Shown here: positions 43,076-53,117 of the stretch, in pieces
Layout of the letters: every line of letters begins with the position of its first letter
How positions within the stretch are numbered: position 1 is the first letter of the stretch
Assembly: GCF_023650515.1 (NCBI RefSeq)
Contig: NZ_CP096016.1
Coordinates: 1,512,001-1,576,000, forward strand
DNA length: 64,000 bases
Source: Alkalimarinus coralli
GTDB lineage: Bacteria > Pseudomonadota > Gammaproteobacteria > Pseudomonadales > Oleiphilaceae
Direction: 5' to 3'
Position numbers and translations under genes: made by a program
The notes under the pieces: generated by a model
Databases searched by the model: none
What the model saw: the letters and a program-made list of their open reading frames with translations, nothing else
Told to the model about the DNA's origin: nothing

Positions 43076-43087
43076 GGGGGGGGGGGG
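43076..43087. repeat. G12 homopolymer between two minus-strand genes
   Basis: Twelve consecutive G on the plus strand (C on the minus strand), followed by CGGGC. It lies 107 bases before the start of the downstream hypothetical gene and 33 bases after the GGDEF-EAL stop. Long homopolymers can slip and alter promoter spacing. Confidence 0.7.
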
Positions 43088-43119
43088 CGGGCTAAATGAT
43101 CACTACTGTTTATAGAATA

Positions 43120-45027
43120 TCAGGCAGATTTAAGCTGGCTAGCGGTAAAGAAACTATATAAGTCTTCAAACGTGAGGGGTTTGCTGAAATAGTAGCCTTG
43201 TGCGTAATCACATTTGTTTATCACGAGAAAGTCTCGTTGGTCTATATTTTCAACGCCTTCTGCGATGACCTTTAAGTTTAGTTTGTGTGCAATTGCAATG
43301 ATTGCTGACGTTATCTCCATATCGTTCAGGTCTTCAGGAATGTCACGCACAAATTGTCTGTCTACTTTAAGAATGTCTACAGGCAGTTTTTTTAAATAGC
43401 TTAGAGAGGAATAACCCGATCCAAAATCATCGATTGTAATGGTTATACCACTCGATTTGATCCGGTTTAATTGCTCGATAACTCTGTCTATGTTGTTCAT
43501 CAGCATGCTTTCGGTTACTTCAAGCTCTAGGTATTTAGGTTCCAGTCCTGACGACGCAATAACTTCGCTAATAACCTGCTCAAAGCTAGGGTCAGAGAAT
43601 TGCCTTGATGATAAATTAACGGCGACTTTAATCTTTTGCCCTGTTAGTTGTTGCAACATTTTGGTTTGCATACAGGCATTTCGCAAAACCCATTCACCAA
43701 TTTGTACGATAAGCCCGGTCTCTTCGGCAATGCTAATAAAGTCATCGGGTGAAACCTCTCCCCGAATAGGGTGATGCCATCTAATAAGTGCTTCTACACT
43801 CATTATGGAGCCTGTTTTAAGGCATACCTGAGGTTGGTATAGTATTGTAAATTCGTCCATTTGAAGCGCGTGACGAAGCTCTTGTTCTATATGAAGCAGC
43901 TTGAGAGCGTTTGTATTGAGCTCTTCGGTGAAAAAGTAATAGCCATCTCTACCTCTTTCTTTTGCATGATAGAGTGCCAAATCGGCGTTCTTCATCAGGG
44001 TGTCGACTTCCTGACTATCATTTGGCGCTAAGGTAATGCCGATACTGGTAGATATGATGACTTCATGCTTGCCCAGCATAATCGGTTCTTTAAGGTCTTT
44101 CAGTATTTGGTTGGTAATATGAGTTATTGACTGAGTATCACGGATATCATTTAGAAGAATGGTAAACTCATCGCCTCCTAACCTTGAAACGGTATCTTGT
44201 GCTCTAACGCATGATTTTAATCGTTCAGCGACGATTAGTAGCAGTTGGTCACCTGCATCATGGCCAAGTGTGTCGTTTATTCTTTTAAATTGGTCAAGAT
44301 CAAGAAATAAAAGCGCGGTTATAGTACGTCTTCTTTGCGCTGCTGCAATTGACTGCCCCATGCGGTCAATAAATAAGCGGCGGTTTGCAAGGCCTGTAAG
44401 CGAATCAAACAAAGCCAGTTGCTGCATGGCACTGTTGGCCTCTTTGAGGTCGGTAATATCAATACCAGATACTACGTAATTCGTGATCGATTGATGTTTG
44501 TCGTAAACGGCAGAAATGGTTGTTGCGCACCAAAACTGAGTGCCGTCTTTTCGGCTGCTCAGGAGGTCGCCTTCCCAGTTTTCCTGGAGGCAGTTCATAC
44601 TCCAGGATGGAACTTCTTCACCGTCCGGAAACTGAGCGGGGCCCAGTAAATCGATAGAGCGCCCTATAGTCTCGGACTGTTCGAACCCTGTAAGTTCGCA
44701 GAATTTATCATTAACATACTCAATGATGCCTTCAGTGTTAGTTATGGCAATTGAAGCACCACTATTTGTTACCGCGCTGCTTAGTTTTGTCAGTGATAGC
44801 TCGGTCTCTTCCCGCTGAATTATATTTTGCTGTAGCTTTAAATTGAGCCTTATCAGAACAAGGCTGATAATGCCGAAAAGTATAGCAATGCCCGCAGATG
44901 CAAATAATTTAAGCCCAAGCGCGCTTTCGCCCATCTGCACACCCGAGCTGGAAATGCTCGCCAACGCGGCGGTCAAGGAGACAACAGTCAAAATAGCAAT
45001 AGATATTTTGAGAGGGCGCTTATGCAC
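43120..45027 (-). CDS. PAS-GGDEF-EAL cyclic di-GMP signalling protein
   Basis: A 635-residue inner-membrane protein. Two N-terminal helices (about residues 8-30 and 40-63) are followed by a coiled segment and a PAS domain (about 80-200, with NDKFCELTGFEQSETIG). The GGDEF domain (about 205-365) has an intact RLGGDEFTILL. The EAL domain (about 380-625) has VEALIRWHHP, the NLSSRQF Asn, EVTESMLM, IDDFGSGYSSLSYL and KVDRQFV. Both synthase and phosphodiesterase motifs look complete, so it may be bifunctional. It lies between two PilZ-like paralogues, the likely effectors for the same second messenger. Confidence 0.93.
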   Translation of the reverse strand: MHKRPLKISIAILTVVSLTAALASISSSGVQMGESALGLKLFASAGIAILFGIISLVLIRLNLKLQQNIIQREETELSLTKLSSAVTNSGASIAITNTEGIIEYVNDKFCELTGFEQSETIGRSIDLLGPAQFPDGEEVPSWSMNCLQENWEGDLLSSRKDGTQFWCATTISAVYDKHQSITNYVVSGIDITDLKEANSAMQQLALFDSLTGLANRRLFIDRMGQSIAAAQRRRTITALLFLDLDQFKRINDTLGHDAGDQLLLIVAERLKSCVRAQDTVSRLGGDEFTILLNDIRDTQSITHITNQILKDLKEPIMLGKHEVIISTSIGITLAPNDSQEVDTLMKNADLALYHAKERGRDGYYFFTEELNTNALKLLHIEQELRHALQMDEFTILYQPQVCLKTGSIMSVEALIRWHHPIRGEVSPDDFISIAEETGLIVQIGEWVLRNACMQTKMLQQLTGQKIKVAVNLSSRQFSDPSFEQVISEVIASSGLEPKYLELEVTESMLMNNIDRVIEQLNRIKSSGITITIDDFGSGYSSLSYLKKLPVDILKVDRQFVRDIPEDLNDMEITSAIIAIAHKLNLKVIAEGVENIDQRDFLVINKCDYAQGYYFSKPLTFEDLYSFFTASQLKSA

Positions 45028-45290
45028 TAATTTTCACCATAATAAAATAGGGCTCTATAACTTAGCGAACATGGGATAGCCATTGATTAGGGGTTATATG
45101 AATAGTAATTCATGGTGTTACAGGGCGTTGTAACCTTATGTATGTGTATCGTAACTATTACTATTTATCGGTTACATACAGAGTTGAGGTGGGTGCTTTG
45201 TAACGGGTAGCATACAATGCGACACACAATGGAAAATGTGTTTTGAATTTTACATTTGTGGTGGCAGAACAGTGGCGAATATTTGTGTAG
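45028..45290. other. Intergenic stretch upstream of GGDEF-EAL gene
   Basis: About 260 bases holding the promoter region of the GGDEF-EAL gene on the minus strand. I see no gene, and no clear -10/-35 pair that I would defend. Confidence 0.35.
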
Positions 45291-45320
45291 TTAAAATGCC
45301 GCTTTGTAGCGGCATTTTAA
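45291..45320. terminator. Perfect 13-bp-stem terminator after the AlgP-like gene
   Basis: TTAAAATGCCGCT and AGCGGCATTTTAA form a perfect stem around a TTGT tetraloop. The A/T ends supply a T tract on either strand. It lies just past the stop of the minus-strand AlgP-like gene. Confidence 0.8.
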
Positions 45321-45358
45321 TGAGTTGAAAGGGGGTGAAATGATTAATAGTTAAGCGG

Positions 45359-46237
45359 CTAACCTTCACCTGACTTAGTTGTTGCTTGAGTTGAAGGTTT
45401 TCTTGTCGCCGAAACAGGCGCTTTATTTGGTGTGCTATTAGAAGGCGTTTCTGGACTTTTTGATGTCGCAGCAGGCTTACGTGCTGCCGGTTTTTTTGCA
45501 GTGGTCGCAGGCTTCTTAGCTGTTGGTTTTTTTGTAGTGGTCGCAGGCTTGCTTGCCGCTGGTTTTTTTGCGGTGGTTGCAGGCTTCTTGGCTGCTGGTT
45601 TTTTCGTTGCAGGCTTACTTGCCGCCGGTTTTTTTGCAGTGGTCGCAGGTTTCTTAGCTGCTGGTTTTTTTGCAGTGGTTGCAGGCTTCTTGGCTGCTGG
45701 TTTTTTCGTTGCAGGCTTACTTGCCGCCGGTTTTTTTGCAGTGGTTGCAGGCTTCTTAGCTGCTGGTTTTTTTGCAGTGGTCGCAGGTTTCTTAGCTGCT
45801 GGTTTTTTTGCAGTGGTCGCAGGTTTCTTAGCTGCTGGTTTTTTTGCGGTGGTAGCTGGCTTCTTGGCTGCAGGCTTCTTGGCTGCTGGTTTTTTCGCAG
45901 CGGGCTTACTTGCCGCCGGTTTTTTTGCAGTGGCAGCCGGCTTCTTCGCTTCTGGCTTGCTACTAATACCTAGTCGCTCGAGAATATCGTTTTGGAGGTC
46001 GTTAAACTCTTGCAGTCTACGATCAAATTCACTCTGGAAGCGTTTCAGCTCTCGGTCTCTAACCTTATCAATATCATCCATGAGCTTCTTGATCGGCTCC
46101 TGAATTTGAGCCTGTAAGGCATCAATTTGTTTCTGAGCATCACTTACTAACTTGTCGAATTGTGCAGATGTTTTTTCAAACTCCTGACTGATTCGGTTAA
46201 TGATCTTGTCGATTCCTAACTTATCGTTTTTTGCCAT
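45359..46237 (-). CDS. AlgP/PhaF-like protein with histone-H1-type KPAA repeats
   Basis: A 292-residue protein. Residues 1-92 are a helical, heptad-rich domain (FEKTSAQFDKLVSDAQKQIDALQ and RELKRFQSEFDRRLQEFN). From about residue 93 to 260 it is made of repeated KKPAA, KKPATTA and SKPAT units, strongly basic and like the H1-type tail of AlgP/AlgR3 and PhaF. Such tails bind DNA non-specifically. The N-terminal part could oligomerise or associate with granules (family knowledge for PhaF). The repeat array makes a misleading open frame on the opposite strand. No PHA genes are nearby, so nucleoid binding is the safer call. Confidence 0.85.
   Translation of the reverse strand: MAKNDKLGIDKIINRISQEFEKTSAQFDKLVSDAQKQIDALQAQIQEPIKKLMDDIDKVRDRELKRFQSEFDRRLQEFNDLQNDILERLGISSKPEAKKPAATAKKPAASKPAAKKPAAKKPAAKKPATTAKKPAAKKPATTAKKPAAKKPATTAKKPAAKKPATTAKKPAASKPATKKPAAKKPATTAKKPAAKKPATTAKKPAASKPATKKPAAKKPATTAKKPAASKPATTTKKPTAKKPATTAKKPAARKPAATSKSPETPSNSTPNKAPVSATRKPSTQATTKSGEG
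45455..45960. repeat. Tandem coding repeats for the KPAA tail
   Basis: Near-identical units of 15 to 36 bases repeat throughout, with longer blocks (for example 45595-45660 and 45700-45765) duplicated almost exactly. This points to recent expansion or recombination within the tail. Confidence 0.8.
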
Positions 46238-46356
46238 CCTAGATATCTCCCATTAAGCAGCGTAGCAGTATTAGTTTAACACCAAATTTAATTGACGCAT
46301 GAATATGCATTGGAAATGTTTACATGCATCAATTAATGCAAATATTTTTTTAAAGG

Positions 46357-46776
46357 CTAGGATGAGGCCTGAGAAAGGTCTAGAAACTTTTTATTAATTA
46401 GCTGCTTTTTATCAATTAAACTAACCAAGCGGCTAATAGGCGACTCTGCTGAGTTAGCGTTTTTTGTGTTTTCATCATTAAGTTCAAGGTAATAAAAAAA
46501 GCAGCTGCACTCTTTTTTCTGCTTGAGAACAGTTGCACTTAATGAATCTATAACAAGGTCGGTAGGCTCAAGTTTTAGCCGGAGGGAGATGTTGATTTTA
46601 CTATTGAGTGAAAACAACTCGTCTGTTTTGATTATGCAGTGTTTTCTATTGAGCATATAGCTTTTAACGTCTACCCACTCACTCTTTAAAAAACCTCTAC
46701 GAACTTTCACTCGAATGGTTAGGTCGGGTATTTGAACGGTTACCTGATCCGTGTCCCAATCCGCTGTCAAAGTCAT
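46357..46776 (-). CDS. PilZ-like domain protein (paralogue 2)
   Basis: A 139-residue protein whose middle (IRVKVRRGFLKSEWVDVKSYMLNRKHCIIKTDELF...INISLRLKLEPTDLVIDSLSATVL) aligns with the 40341-40739 protein. The N-terminus lacks a clear RxxxR motif, so cyclic di-GMP binding is uncertain. Single gene, with its own upstream gap of 184 bases to the SulP gene end. Confidence 0.55.
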   Translation of the reverse strand: MTLTADWDTDQVTVQIPDLTIRVKVRRGFLKSEWVDVKSYMLNRKHCIIKTDELFSLNSKINISLRLKLEPTDLVIDSLSATVLKQKKECSCFFYYLELNDENTKNANSAESPISRLVSLIDKKQLINKKFLDLSQASS

Positions 46777-46898
46777 TTCTTCCTTAATCTATTATTGTTT
46801 AAATTTGGTTAAATTTTAAACTTTGGCGAAAAAATTGCAACTATTTCACCGGATTGTTGCTTAATCTTAATGTAATTTTTAGAAAACGATAATGAACG

Positions 46899-46940
46899 GT
46901 ATTTGGCCATTCGAGTGGCTTACCCTAGCTGGCCAAATAC
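46899..46940. terminator. Hairpin after the SulP gene
   Basis: GTATTTGGCCA (46899-46909) and TGGCCAAATAC (46930-46940) are perfect 11-base arms around a 20-base loop, 20 bases past the SulP stop (minus strand). No strong T run, so termination is probable but not certain. Confidence 0.5.
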
Positions 46941-46960
46941 TCTCGTAACCCGTTTTAGCG

Positions 46961-48526
46961 TTATGCTAACTTATCTACAGCAACATGGTAGGTTGGGTCT
47001 TCTATTACATTCACTTCAACAAGATCACCTGCTTTAACCAATAGCTGCCTGCACTCTTCACTAAGGTGACGTATATGAAGTGTTTTACCTTCATTGGTGA
47101 ACCGCTCAGCTAATGTATCTATTGCTTCAAGGCCCGAATGATCACATACGCGGGACTGCCTGAAATCAACGATAACGTCATCGCTATCTTCTGAAGGACT
47201 AAGCTGTTGCAAAAAATAGCTGACTGATCCAAAGAAAAGAGGGCCCTGAACATCATAGACCGTTGAACCGTTTTCATCTTGCTTCTTCGTTACTATTACG
47301 TGTTTTGCGTGCTCCCATGCAAAGACGAGTGCAGACACTATAACGCCTACAACAACAGCAATCGCCAGATCTGTTGCGACAGTGACTGCAGAGACCAGTA
47401 TTAATACAAACGCATCAGATTTTGGAATCTTCTTAAGTATTCGAAAGCTGGACCACTCAAACGTTCCCAGCACCACTATAAACATAACACCAACCAGCGC
47501 AGCAACAGGAATTTTCTCAATTAACGACGATGCAAATAGTATAAACATCAGGAGTGACAGTGCAGCCGTGATGCCCGAGAGTCTTCCTCTGCCACCAGAA
47601 TTTACGTTGATCATACTCTGGCCAATCATCGCGCAACCGCCCATACCACCGAAGAAACCGGTTACTGTATTGGCAACGCCCTGGCCGACACACTCTTTAT
47701 TGCCTTTACCGCGTGTTTGGGTAATTTCGTCCACCAGTGTCAACGTAAGAAGAGACTCAATAAGCCCGATTGCAGCTAGAATAATCGAGTAAGGCAGTAT
47801 GATCATGAAGGTTTCCCAATTCAAAGGCACCATTGGGATATGGAAGCTTGGGAAACCACCAGCAATTGACGCGACATCGCCCACCACCTTGGTATCCAGG
47901 TTTAAGCCTATGACTGCCAGCGTAACAATAATAATTGCAGCCAGGGATGAAGGAATAGCCTTTGTGATTTTCGGCAGAAAATGAATAATGACCATTGTTA
48001 AGAATATTAAACCCAGCATGACATAGAGCTTGGTGCCTTCTATCCAGGCGACATCAATAACTGTTCCTTCAAACGACGTACCGCTCAGCCAGCCCTGTTC
48101 GCCATTAACACCAAACTGTCCAAGTTGGGCAAGAAAAATAACAATGGCGAGACCGTTTACGAAACCTAACATGACTGGGTGAGGCACAATGCGGATGAAT
48201 TTACCAAGTTTGAACACACCAGCGAGGATTTGAAGAATACCCATTAACACGACGGCAGCAAAAAGGTACTCGACGCCGTGATCGGCTACCAGGGTGACCA
48301 TAACAACAGCCAAGGCCCCTGTGGCGCCGGAGATCATACCGGGTCGGCCGCCTATGCATGCAGTGATAAGGCCGACCATAAACGCGGCATATAGCCCGAC
48401 AAGAGGCTCTACACCCGCAACAAACGCAAATGCGATTGCTTCTGGTACAAGCGCCAATGCGACCGTTAAGCCGGACAGTACATCATTTTTTACACTACTT
48501 GCCGTGCTTGTATTAAGTTCAAACAT
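46961..48526 (-). CDS. SulP-family anion transporter with STAS domain
   Basis: A 521-residue inner-membrane transporter with about twelve to fourteen helices. SulP features include [25 protein letters not shown] at the N-terminus, [18 protein letters not shown], and [26 protein letters not shown]. The C-terminal STAS domain (about residues 430-515) has [26 protein letters not shown]. Family members carry sulfate, bicarbonate or dicarboxylates; the substrate cannot be read from sequence. GAGGAAAT gives a good ribosome site. The leader upstream holds three inverted repeats. Confidence 0.9.
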   Translation of the reverse strand: MFELNTSTASSVKNDVLSGLTVALALVPEAIAFAFVAGVEPLVGLYAAFMVGLITACIGGRPGMISGATGALAVVMVTLVADHGVEYLFAAVVLMGILQILAGVFKLGKFIRIVPHPVMLGFVNGLAIVIFLAQLGQFGVNGEQGWLSGTSFEGTVIDVAWIEGTKLYVMLGLIFLTMVIIHFLPKITKAIPSSLAAIIIVTLAVIGLNLDTKVVGDVASIAGGFPSFHIPMVPLNWETFMIILPYSIILAAIGLIESLLTLTLVDEITQTRGKGNKECVGQGVANTVTGFFGGMGGCAMIGQSMINVNSGGRGRLSGITAALSLLMFILFASSLIEKIPVAALVGVMFIVVLGTFEWSSFRILKKIPKSDAFVLILVSAVTVATDLAIAVVVGVIVSALVFAWEHAKHVIVTKKQDENGSTVYDVQGPLFFGSVSYFLQQLSPSEDSDDVIVDFRQSRVCDHSGLEAIDTLAERFTNEGKTLHIRHLSEECRQLLVKAGDLVEVNVIEDPTYHVAVDKLA

Positions 48527-48550
48527 CTATTTCCTCAAACTTGAATGTCC

Positions 48551-48652
48551 CGATAATGCAATAGTTATCGCTATAGCGGAGTGCCGCCTCAGGTTAGGCG
48601 GGTATTTGTTACTTTACTAACGACTCCCGTTAACGATTAAGCTATTAACGGG
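48551..48652 (-). promoter_or_regulatory. Inverted-repeat-rich leader upstream of SulP gene
   Basis: Three perfect stems in the 5' region: CCCGTTAA/TTAACGGG (48626-48633 with 48645-48652), CCGCCT/AGGCGG (48584-48589 with 48596-48601), and CGATAA/TTATCG (48551-48556 with 48565-48570). Read on the minus strand they lie in order before the ribosome site. They may be a structured mRNA leader or protein operators; I cannot match a known riboswitch. Confidence 0.4.
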
Positions 48653-48913
48653 GTGAAATTTAGAAGGGGCGCCATTCTAGTGAATTGAGCACCTGTTATC
48701 AAATAAACCCTGAATTTAGATACAGTAGTAACTTAACCAGTAATTTAAGTTGTAAGCATAACGTGTTGAATAAAAGAGGTTAGTCTGTTTTTATCCATTT
48801 GCTGTCCACGTTGATGATAGCGGTTGAAAAGTTTTTACGATGCCCTAACTCGCTGTTTTGCAATTACTTGAGAAGTGCTCATAATTGAACGATGCCTCAC
48901 TCAGGAGATTATC
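48653..48913. other. Intergenic region before DHH gene
   Basis: About 260 bases between the SulP leader and the DHH phosphoesterase. No gene seen. The strong AGGAG just before ATG 48914 is the only clear signal. Confidence 0.35.
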
Positions 48914-49792
48914 ATGTTAAACGACGTAGCTCCCCTCGTTATCTATCACGGAACAGGGTGCTTAGATGGTTTTGGCAGTGCGTACGCTGCATACCGTTTT
49001 TTTAAAATTAAGAAAGGCATTGATGCTGAATACTTGGGCGCTGGTCATGGAGATAGCCTGGAAGTTCATGTTGAGGGGCGCGATGTTTATATTCTGGATT
49101 TTTCGTACAAGCGGGAAGAGCTTGGCAGACTCTGCGACAAGGCCGCTAACGTCGTCATACTGGATCATCATGAAAGCGCTCAGAAAGAACTGGCAGGACT
49201 TGATGATGTCTACGTAAATCTTACGGTCGTGTTTGATATGAATCGTTCTGGCGCTGTTATTACATGGGAATATTTTCATGAAGAACCCGTCCCACCGTTA
49301 CTGGCACACATTCAGGATAGAGACCTTTGGCAGTTTCGCATTCCTGATAGTAAACATGTGAATGCAGCGTTAATGTCTTACCCTTATGAATTTGAGCTAT
49401 GGGATGAGTTTGCAAATAGTGTTGACCATTTTAAGACTCTTGTATTGGAAGGGCGTGCAATCAATCGATTTAGAGACAAAATGATTGAAACATATAAGAA
49501 AAAGGTTGTTTACGGCACCATTGAGGGTTTTAGCGTTCCTATCGTTTGCTGCCCTAATGTCATAACCAGTGAGCTACTCAGTGAACTGGCTGTAGGGAAT
49601 CCTTTTGCTGCCGCCTATAGTGATAGAGTAAATAAAAGAGGGTGGTCACTTCGTTCAGTAAAAGACGGTCAAAATGTAGCGACGATTGCCGCTGCATTTG
49701 GCGGCGGTGGGCACCCCAATGCAGCGGGTTTTTCTACGGATATTGCGGAGCAGGTCTTTGAGGTAAAAAGTCAACCTCCTAGCGGCGAGTAG
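48914..49792 (+). CDS. DHH/DHHA1-family phosphoesterase
   Basis: A 292-residue protein with [25 protein letters not shown] and the signature [14 protein letters not shown] (about residues 85-98). The C-terminal DHHA1 nucleic-acid or nucleotide-binding motif is [15 protein letters not shown]. Such enzymes cleave nucleotides or short oligonucleotides (NrnA-like) with Mn2+. The exact substrate is unknown. ATG 48914 has AGGAG seven bases upstream; the frame extends to 48875. Its 3' end overlaps ygiQ tail to tail by 14 bases. Confidence 0.85.
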   Translation: MLNDVAPLVIYHGTGCLDGFGSAYAAYRFFKIKKGIDAEYLGAGHGDSLEVHVEGRDVYILDFSYKREELGRLCDKAANVVILDHHESAQKELAGLDDVYVNLTVVFDMNRSGAVITWEYFHEEPVPPLLAHIQDRDLWQFRIPDSKHVNAALMSYPYEFELWDEFANSVDHFKTLVLEGRAINRFRDKMIETYKKKVVYGTIEGFSVPIVCCPNVITSELLSELAVGNPFAAAYSDRVNKRGWSLRSVKDGQNVATIAAAFGGGGHPNAAGFSTDIAEQVFEVKSQPPSGE

Positions 49793-52031
49793 ATCGCTGG
49801 TTGGCCCTGGTTTTTGTGCGTTTTTTATTAGTCTTGTTTGGTCGGTTGTCTGTCGTCTCTCTGGGCGGCAAACCCGTATGCTGAGTGAGTATTTCACCCT
49901 TTTTAGGCTGCCTGTTGCGATGCGGGCCTTGTCTATTGCCAGCTTTTGAGGCAGCTCTATTGCCACCATGTGTCCTGGATTTCCCACCAGGCTGGTTAGC
50001 CGGGATCAAGTGCTTATCGCCATTGCCAATTAAGTGAGACTTCCCCATGCGCTTGAGTGCTTCTCTTAGAATAGGCCAGTTTTCCGGGTCATGATATCGT
50101 AAAAAAGCTTTATGTAGCTTACGCTGTCTTGCACCTTTTGGTACGTTCATGGCCTTTGACTTATAGTCGAGACGATGAAGCGGGTCGCGTGCGGTATGAT
50201 ACATTGTGGTTGCGTTTGCCATCGGAGATGGATAGAAGTTCTGCACTTGATCGGCTTTAAACCCGTTTGATTTCAGCCAAATAGCCAGGTTCATCATATC
50301 TTCGTCAGTGGTTCCCGGGTGCGCCGAAATAAAGTAGGGAATCAAAAACTGTTGTTTCCCTGCTTCTTTGGAAAACTTGTCAAACAGAGCTTTAAATCGA
50401 TGGTAGGTGCCCATCCCGGGTTTCATCATTTTGGATAACGGCGCATCTTCCGTATGCTCAGGCGCTATTTTGAGATACCCGCCGACATGGTGAGTGACCA
50501 GTTCTTTTATATATTCAGGGTCTTCAACGGCAAGGTCGTAGCGTAAACCCGATGCAACCATTATGCGTTTAACACCTTCAATTTTTCTTGCTCTTCGGTA
50601 AAGTTGAGTTGTTGGCGAGTGATCGGTATTGAGGTTAGAGCAGATGGTTGGGTATACACAACTCAAACGACGGCAGCTCGCTTGAATCTCATCACTTTTA
50701 CACGCAAGCTGATACATATTGGCGGTTGGCCCGCCAAGGTCTGAGATTGTTCCGGTAAAGCCGGGGGTCTTATCACGAATGGCTTCTATTTCTCTAACGA
50801 TAGAGTCTTCAGATCTGTTTTGAATAATTCTCCCTTCATGCTCGGTGATAGAGCAAAAAGAGCAGCCGCCAAAACAACCTCGCATAATATTGACAGAGAA
50901 ACGAATCATTTCGTAAGCAGGAATTTTGGCATCACCATAGCTCGGGTGGGGAACTCGCTGAAAAGCCTGCTCAAATACATCATCCAGCTCGTCTGTTGAT
51001 AGCGGAATTGGCGGCGGGTTTAGCCAAACAAATCGTTCGCCGTGCTGCTGAACCAGTGTGTGGGCGTTTGATGGGTTGGTTTCCAAGTGTAAAACCCTTG
51101 AAGTGTGCGCATATAGCACAGGGTCTTTGCTCACTTTTTCAAAAGAGGGCAGGCGAATATAGGTTTTCTTACTACCTTCTGGTGTGAGAATTCTTACTAC
51201 GCTTAGATGTTTGTCTTCTACAGGCGTATTGTCATTATCCTCTGGGCTACAGGCGGGAGCTGATTCGTTGTAACCAGGCACATTATAAGGGTTATCTTTT
51301 TTAAACGCCTTTCCTGGCTTATCAATACGCGTTGAATCTTTCTCCTCCCAGTCTGTAGGCAGAGAGGAGAGCATAACAGCAGTACCCCGAACATTGGTGA
51401 TACTTTTTATATCTTCGCCGTTAGCGATACGGTGGCTCACTTCAACAAGCGCGCGTTCAGCATTGCCGTAAAAAAGCAGGTCTGCCTTTGAATGCTGTAA
51501 TACCGAACGTCTAACTTTGTCTGACCAGTAATCATAGTGCGCAATCCGCCTCAGGCTGGCTTCAATTCCACCGATCAGTACTGGCCTGTCTTTGTAAGCT
51601 TCTTTACAACGTTGCGTGTAAACAATAACCGCCCGGTCTGGTCTTTTGCCCCCTTCGTTATTGGGGGTGTAGGCATCTTCGTGCCGGATTTTCAGATCAG
51701 AGGTATAGCGGTTGATCATCGAGTCCATGTTACCCGCGGAAACCGCGAAAAACAGATTGGGTTTCCCCAGCTTCATAAACTCGTCTTTGCTTGACCAGTC
51801 AGGTTGAGCAATGATGCCTACTCTAAACCCTTGTGCTTCGAGAAGCCGGCCAACGACCGCCATGCCAAAACTGGGGTGATCAACATAAGCGTCGCCACTA
51901 ATAATGATAATGTCGCAGCTATCCCAACCCAGTTCGTCCATCTCTTTACGAGACATCGGCAAAAAAGGAGCCGTTCCATAGCACTCAGCCCAATACTTGG
52001 GGTAAGAAAACAGAGACTTTGATGGACGCAT
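49779..52031 (-). CDS. ygiQ: YgiQ-family radical SAM protein
   Basis: A 750-residue protein. The N-terminal UPF0313 domain has [29 protein letters not shown]; the radical-SAM cluster motif is [16 protein letters not shown] (about residue 385). The C-terminal tail (about 690-750) is basic and low-complexity. The reaction of YgiQ is not established. Length suits the family. Its start lies opposite a methyltransferase gene with 311 bases between. Confidence 0.93.
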   Translation of the reverse strand: MRPSKSLFSYPKYWAECYGTAPFLPMSRKEMDELGWDSCDIIIISGDAYVDHPSFGMAVVGRLLEAQGFRVGIIAQPDWSSKDEFMKLGKPNLFFAVSAGNMDSMINRYTSDLKIRHEDAYTPNNEGGKRPDRAVIVYTQRCKEAYKDRPVLIGGIEASLRRIAHYDYWSDKVRRSVLQHSKADLLFYGNAERALVEVSHRIANGEDIKSITNVRGTAVMLSSLPTDWEEKDSTRIDKPGKAFKKDNPYNVPGYNESAPACSPEDNDNTPVEDKHLSVVRILTPEGSKKTYIRLPSFEKVSKDPVLYAHTSRVLHLETNPSNAHTLVQQHGERFVWLNPPPIPLSTDELDDVFEQAFQRVPHPSYGDAKIPAYEMIRFSVNIMRGCFGGCSFCSITEHEGRIIQNRSEDSIVREIEAIRDKTPGFTGTISDLGGPTANMYQLACKSDEIQASCRRLSCVYPTICSNLNTDHSPTTQLYRRARKIEGVKRIMVASGLRYDLAVEDPEYIKELVTHHVGGYLKIAPEHTEDAPLSKMMKPGMGTYHRFKALFDKFSKEAGKQQFLIPYFISAHPGTTDEDMMNLAIWLKSNGFKADQVQNFYPSPMANATTMYHTARDPLHRLDYKSKAMNVPKGARQRKLHKAFLRYHDPENWPILREALKRMGKSHLIGNGDKHLIPANQPGGKSRTHGGNRAASKAGNRQGPHRNRQPKKGEILTQHTGLPPRETTDNRPNKTNKKRTKTRANQRSTRR

Positions 52032-52342
52032 AGTAAATTAGGCCTGAATAGAGTGTGTTGATCTTTATATTGACGAATACATTATCGAATCGGCTATTTT
52101 ACCTGATCAAACTATATCTGACTAATTCACTAAGGCATTTATATTCTGTAAGAGACATTTCATTAATTTGAGTGATGTTTGAATGGTCTCACATTTCTCT
52201 ATTAATAATATGGGGTTAATCGAATTGTTCTATTACACTGGCAGACCTGTTTAAAGAAAAATGTATGATTTGTTTAAAAGTGTATCCATGTTACGCAGGC
52301 ATTTGGGGATATAAAAATAACGAAAGGGTGTGGTAATAAAAA
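52032..52342. other. Divergent promoter region between ygiQ and methyltransferase
   Basis: 311 AT-rich bases. I see no gene, no strong hairpin and no recognised operator; it should hold both divergent promoters. Confidence 0.35.
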
Positions 52343-53002
52343 ATGAAAGATAAATATTGGTTGATGGGGCCTGTCTATGACGCGCTCAGTTATGTGTTTG
52401 CAGGTAACTCAATTCTCGAGTGCAAACGTGCTATGTTAACGCCTGAAAACCTAAAGCCAGGAGATAAGGTTCTTTTTGCCGGCATAGGTCATGGAAAGGA
52501 GGCTATATATGCAGCAGAGCAGGGAGCGGACGTGACCGTGGTCGATCTCTCGGAGGCGATGCTGGACAAATTTAAGCAAGGCTTAGAGAAAACCAATAAA
52601 GACCTTAAAATCAATATTATTCATAGCGATATTATGAAGATTGAGGCATTTGGCGAATATGACATGGTCGTAGCCAACTTCTTTTTGAACGTGTTTGATG
52701 AGCCATTTATGGCTGAGGTACTCAAGCACCTTATCAAACTGGGTAAAGAAGATGCAGCGATAGTAATTGGTGATTTCGCAATGCCAGAAGGTAATATCTT
52801 TGCCCGGTTGGCTAAACGAGTCTACTGGTATCTGGCTATTGGTATCTTTTGGGTTACGACCGGAGCAGCGCTGCATCCAGTCTATGACTACCGCCGACAC
52901 ATGAGCAATCAAGGTCTTGATGTTGTCGACAAAAAGTACAGCAAAGTTTTGGGTATTAATGCGTATACGGCTTTTTTAGGAAAGAAAACTGCGTCAAGTT
53001 GA
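52343..53002 (+). CDS. Class I SAM-dependent methyltransferase
   Basis: A 219-residue protein. The SAM-binding motif is VLFAGIGHGKEAIYAAEQGADVTVVDLSEAML (about residues 43-74), with Ala-Gly-Ile-Gly-His-Gly replacing the usual DxGxG. FGEYDMVVANFFLN is motif IV-like. A hydrophobic segment (VYWYLAIGIFWVTTGAA, about 155-171) suggests a lipid or quinone substrate (inference). It is co-directional with the MlaC-like and RND genes downstream. Confidence 0.8.
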   Translation: MKDKYWLMGPVYDALSYVFAGNSILECKRAMLTPENLKPGDKVLFAGIGHGKEAIYAAEQGADVTVVDLSEAMLDKFKQGLEKTNKDLKINIIHSDIMKIEAFGEYDMVVANFFLNVFDEPFMAEVLKHLIKLGKEDAAIVIGDFAMPEGNIFARLAKRVYWYLAIGIFWVTTGAALHPVYDYRRHMSNQGLDVVDKKYSKVLGINAYTAFLGKKTASS

Positions 53003-53117
53003 TTCGACGTTTGCCGCTGGCTTCAGTAATCAGTGCTATTCTTAACGGATACTTGGTCTCCTATAGCGGTTATGATTTAGACTACAGGGGACAGAATCTA
53101 AAAAAGGGATGTTATCC

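Noticed and set aside
45432-46103. 223-codon open frame on the plus strand, Ala/Gly/Phe-rich
   Set aside because: It is the antisense shadow of the KPAA repeats; the periodic composition keeps the frame open, and the minus-strand protein has a clear AlgP-like design.
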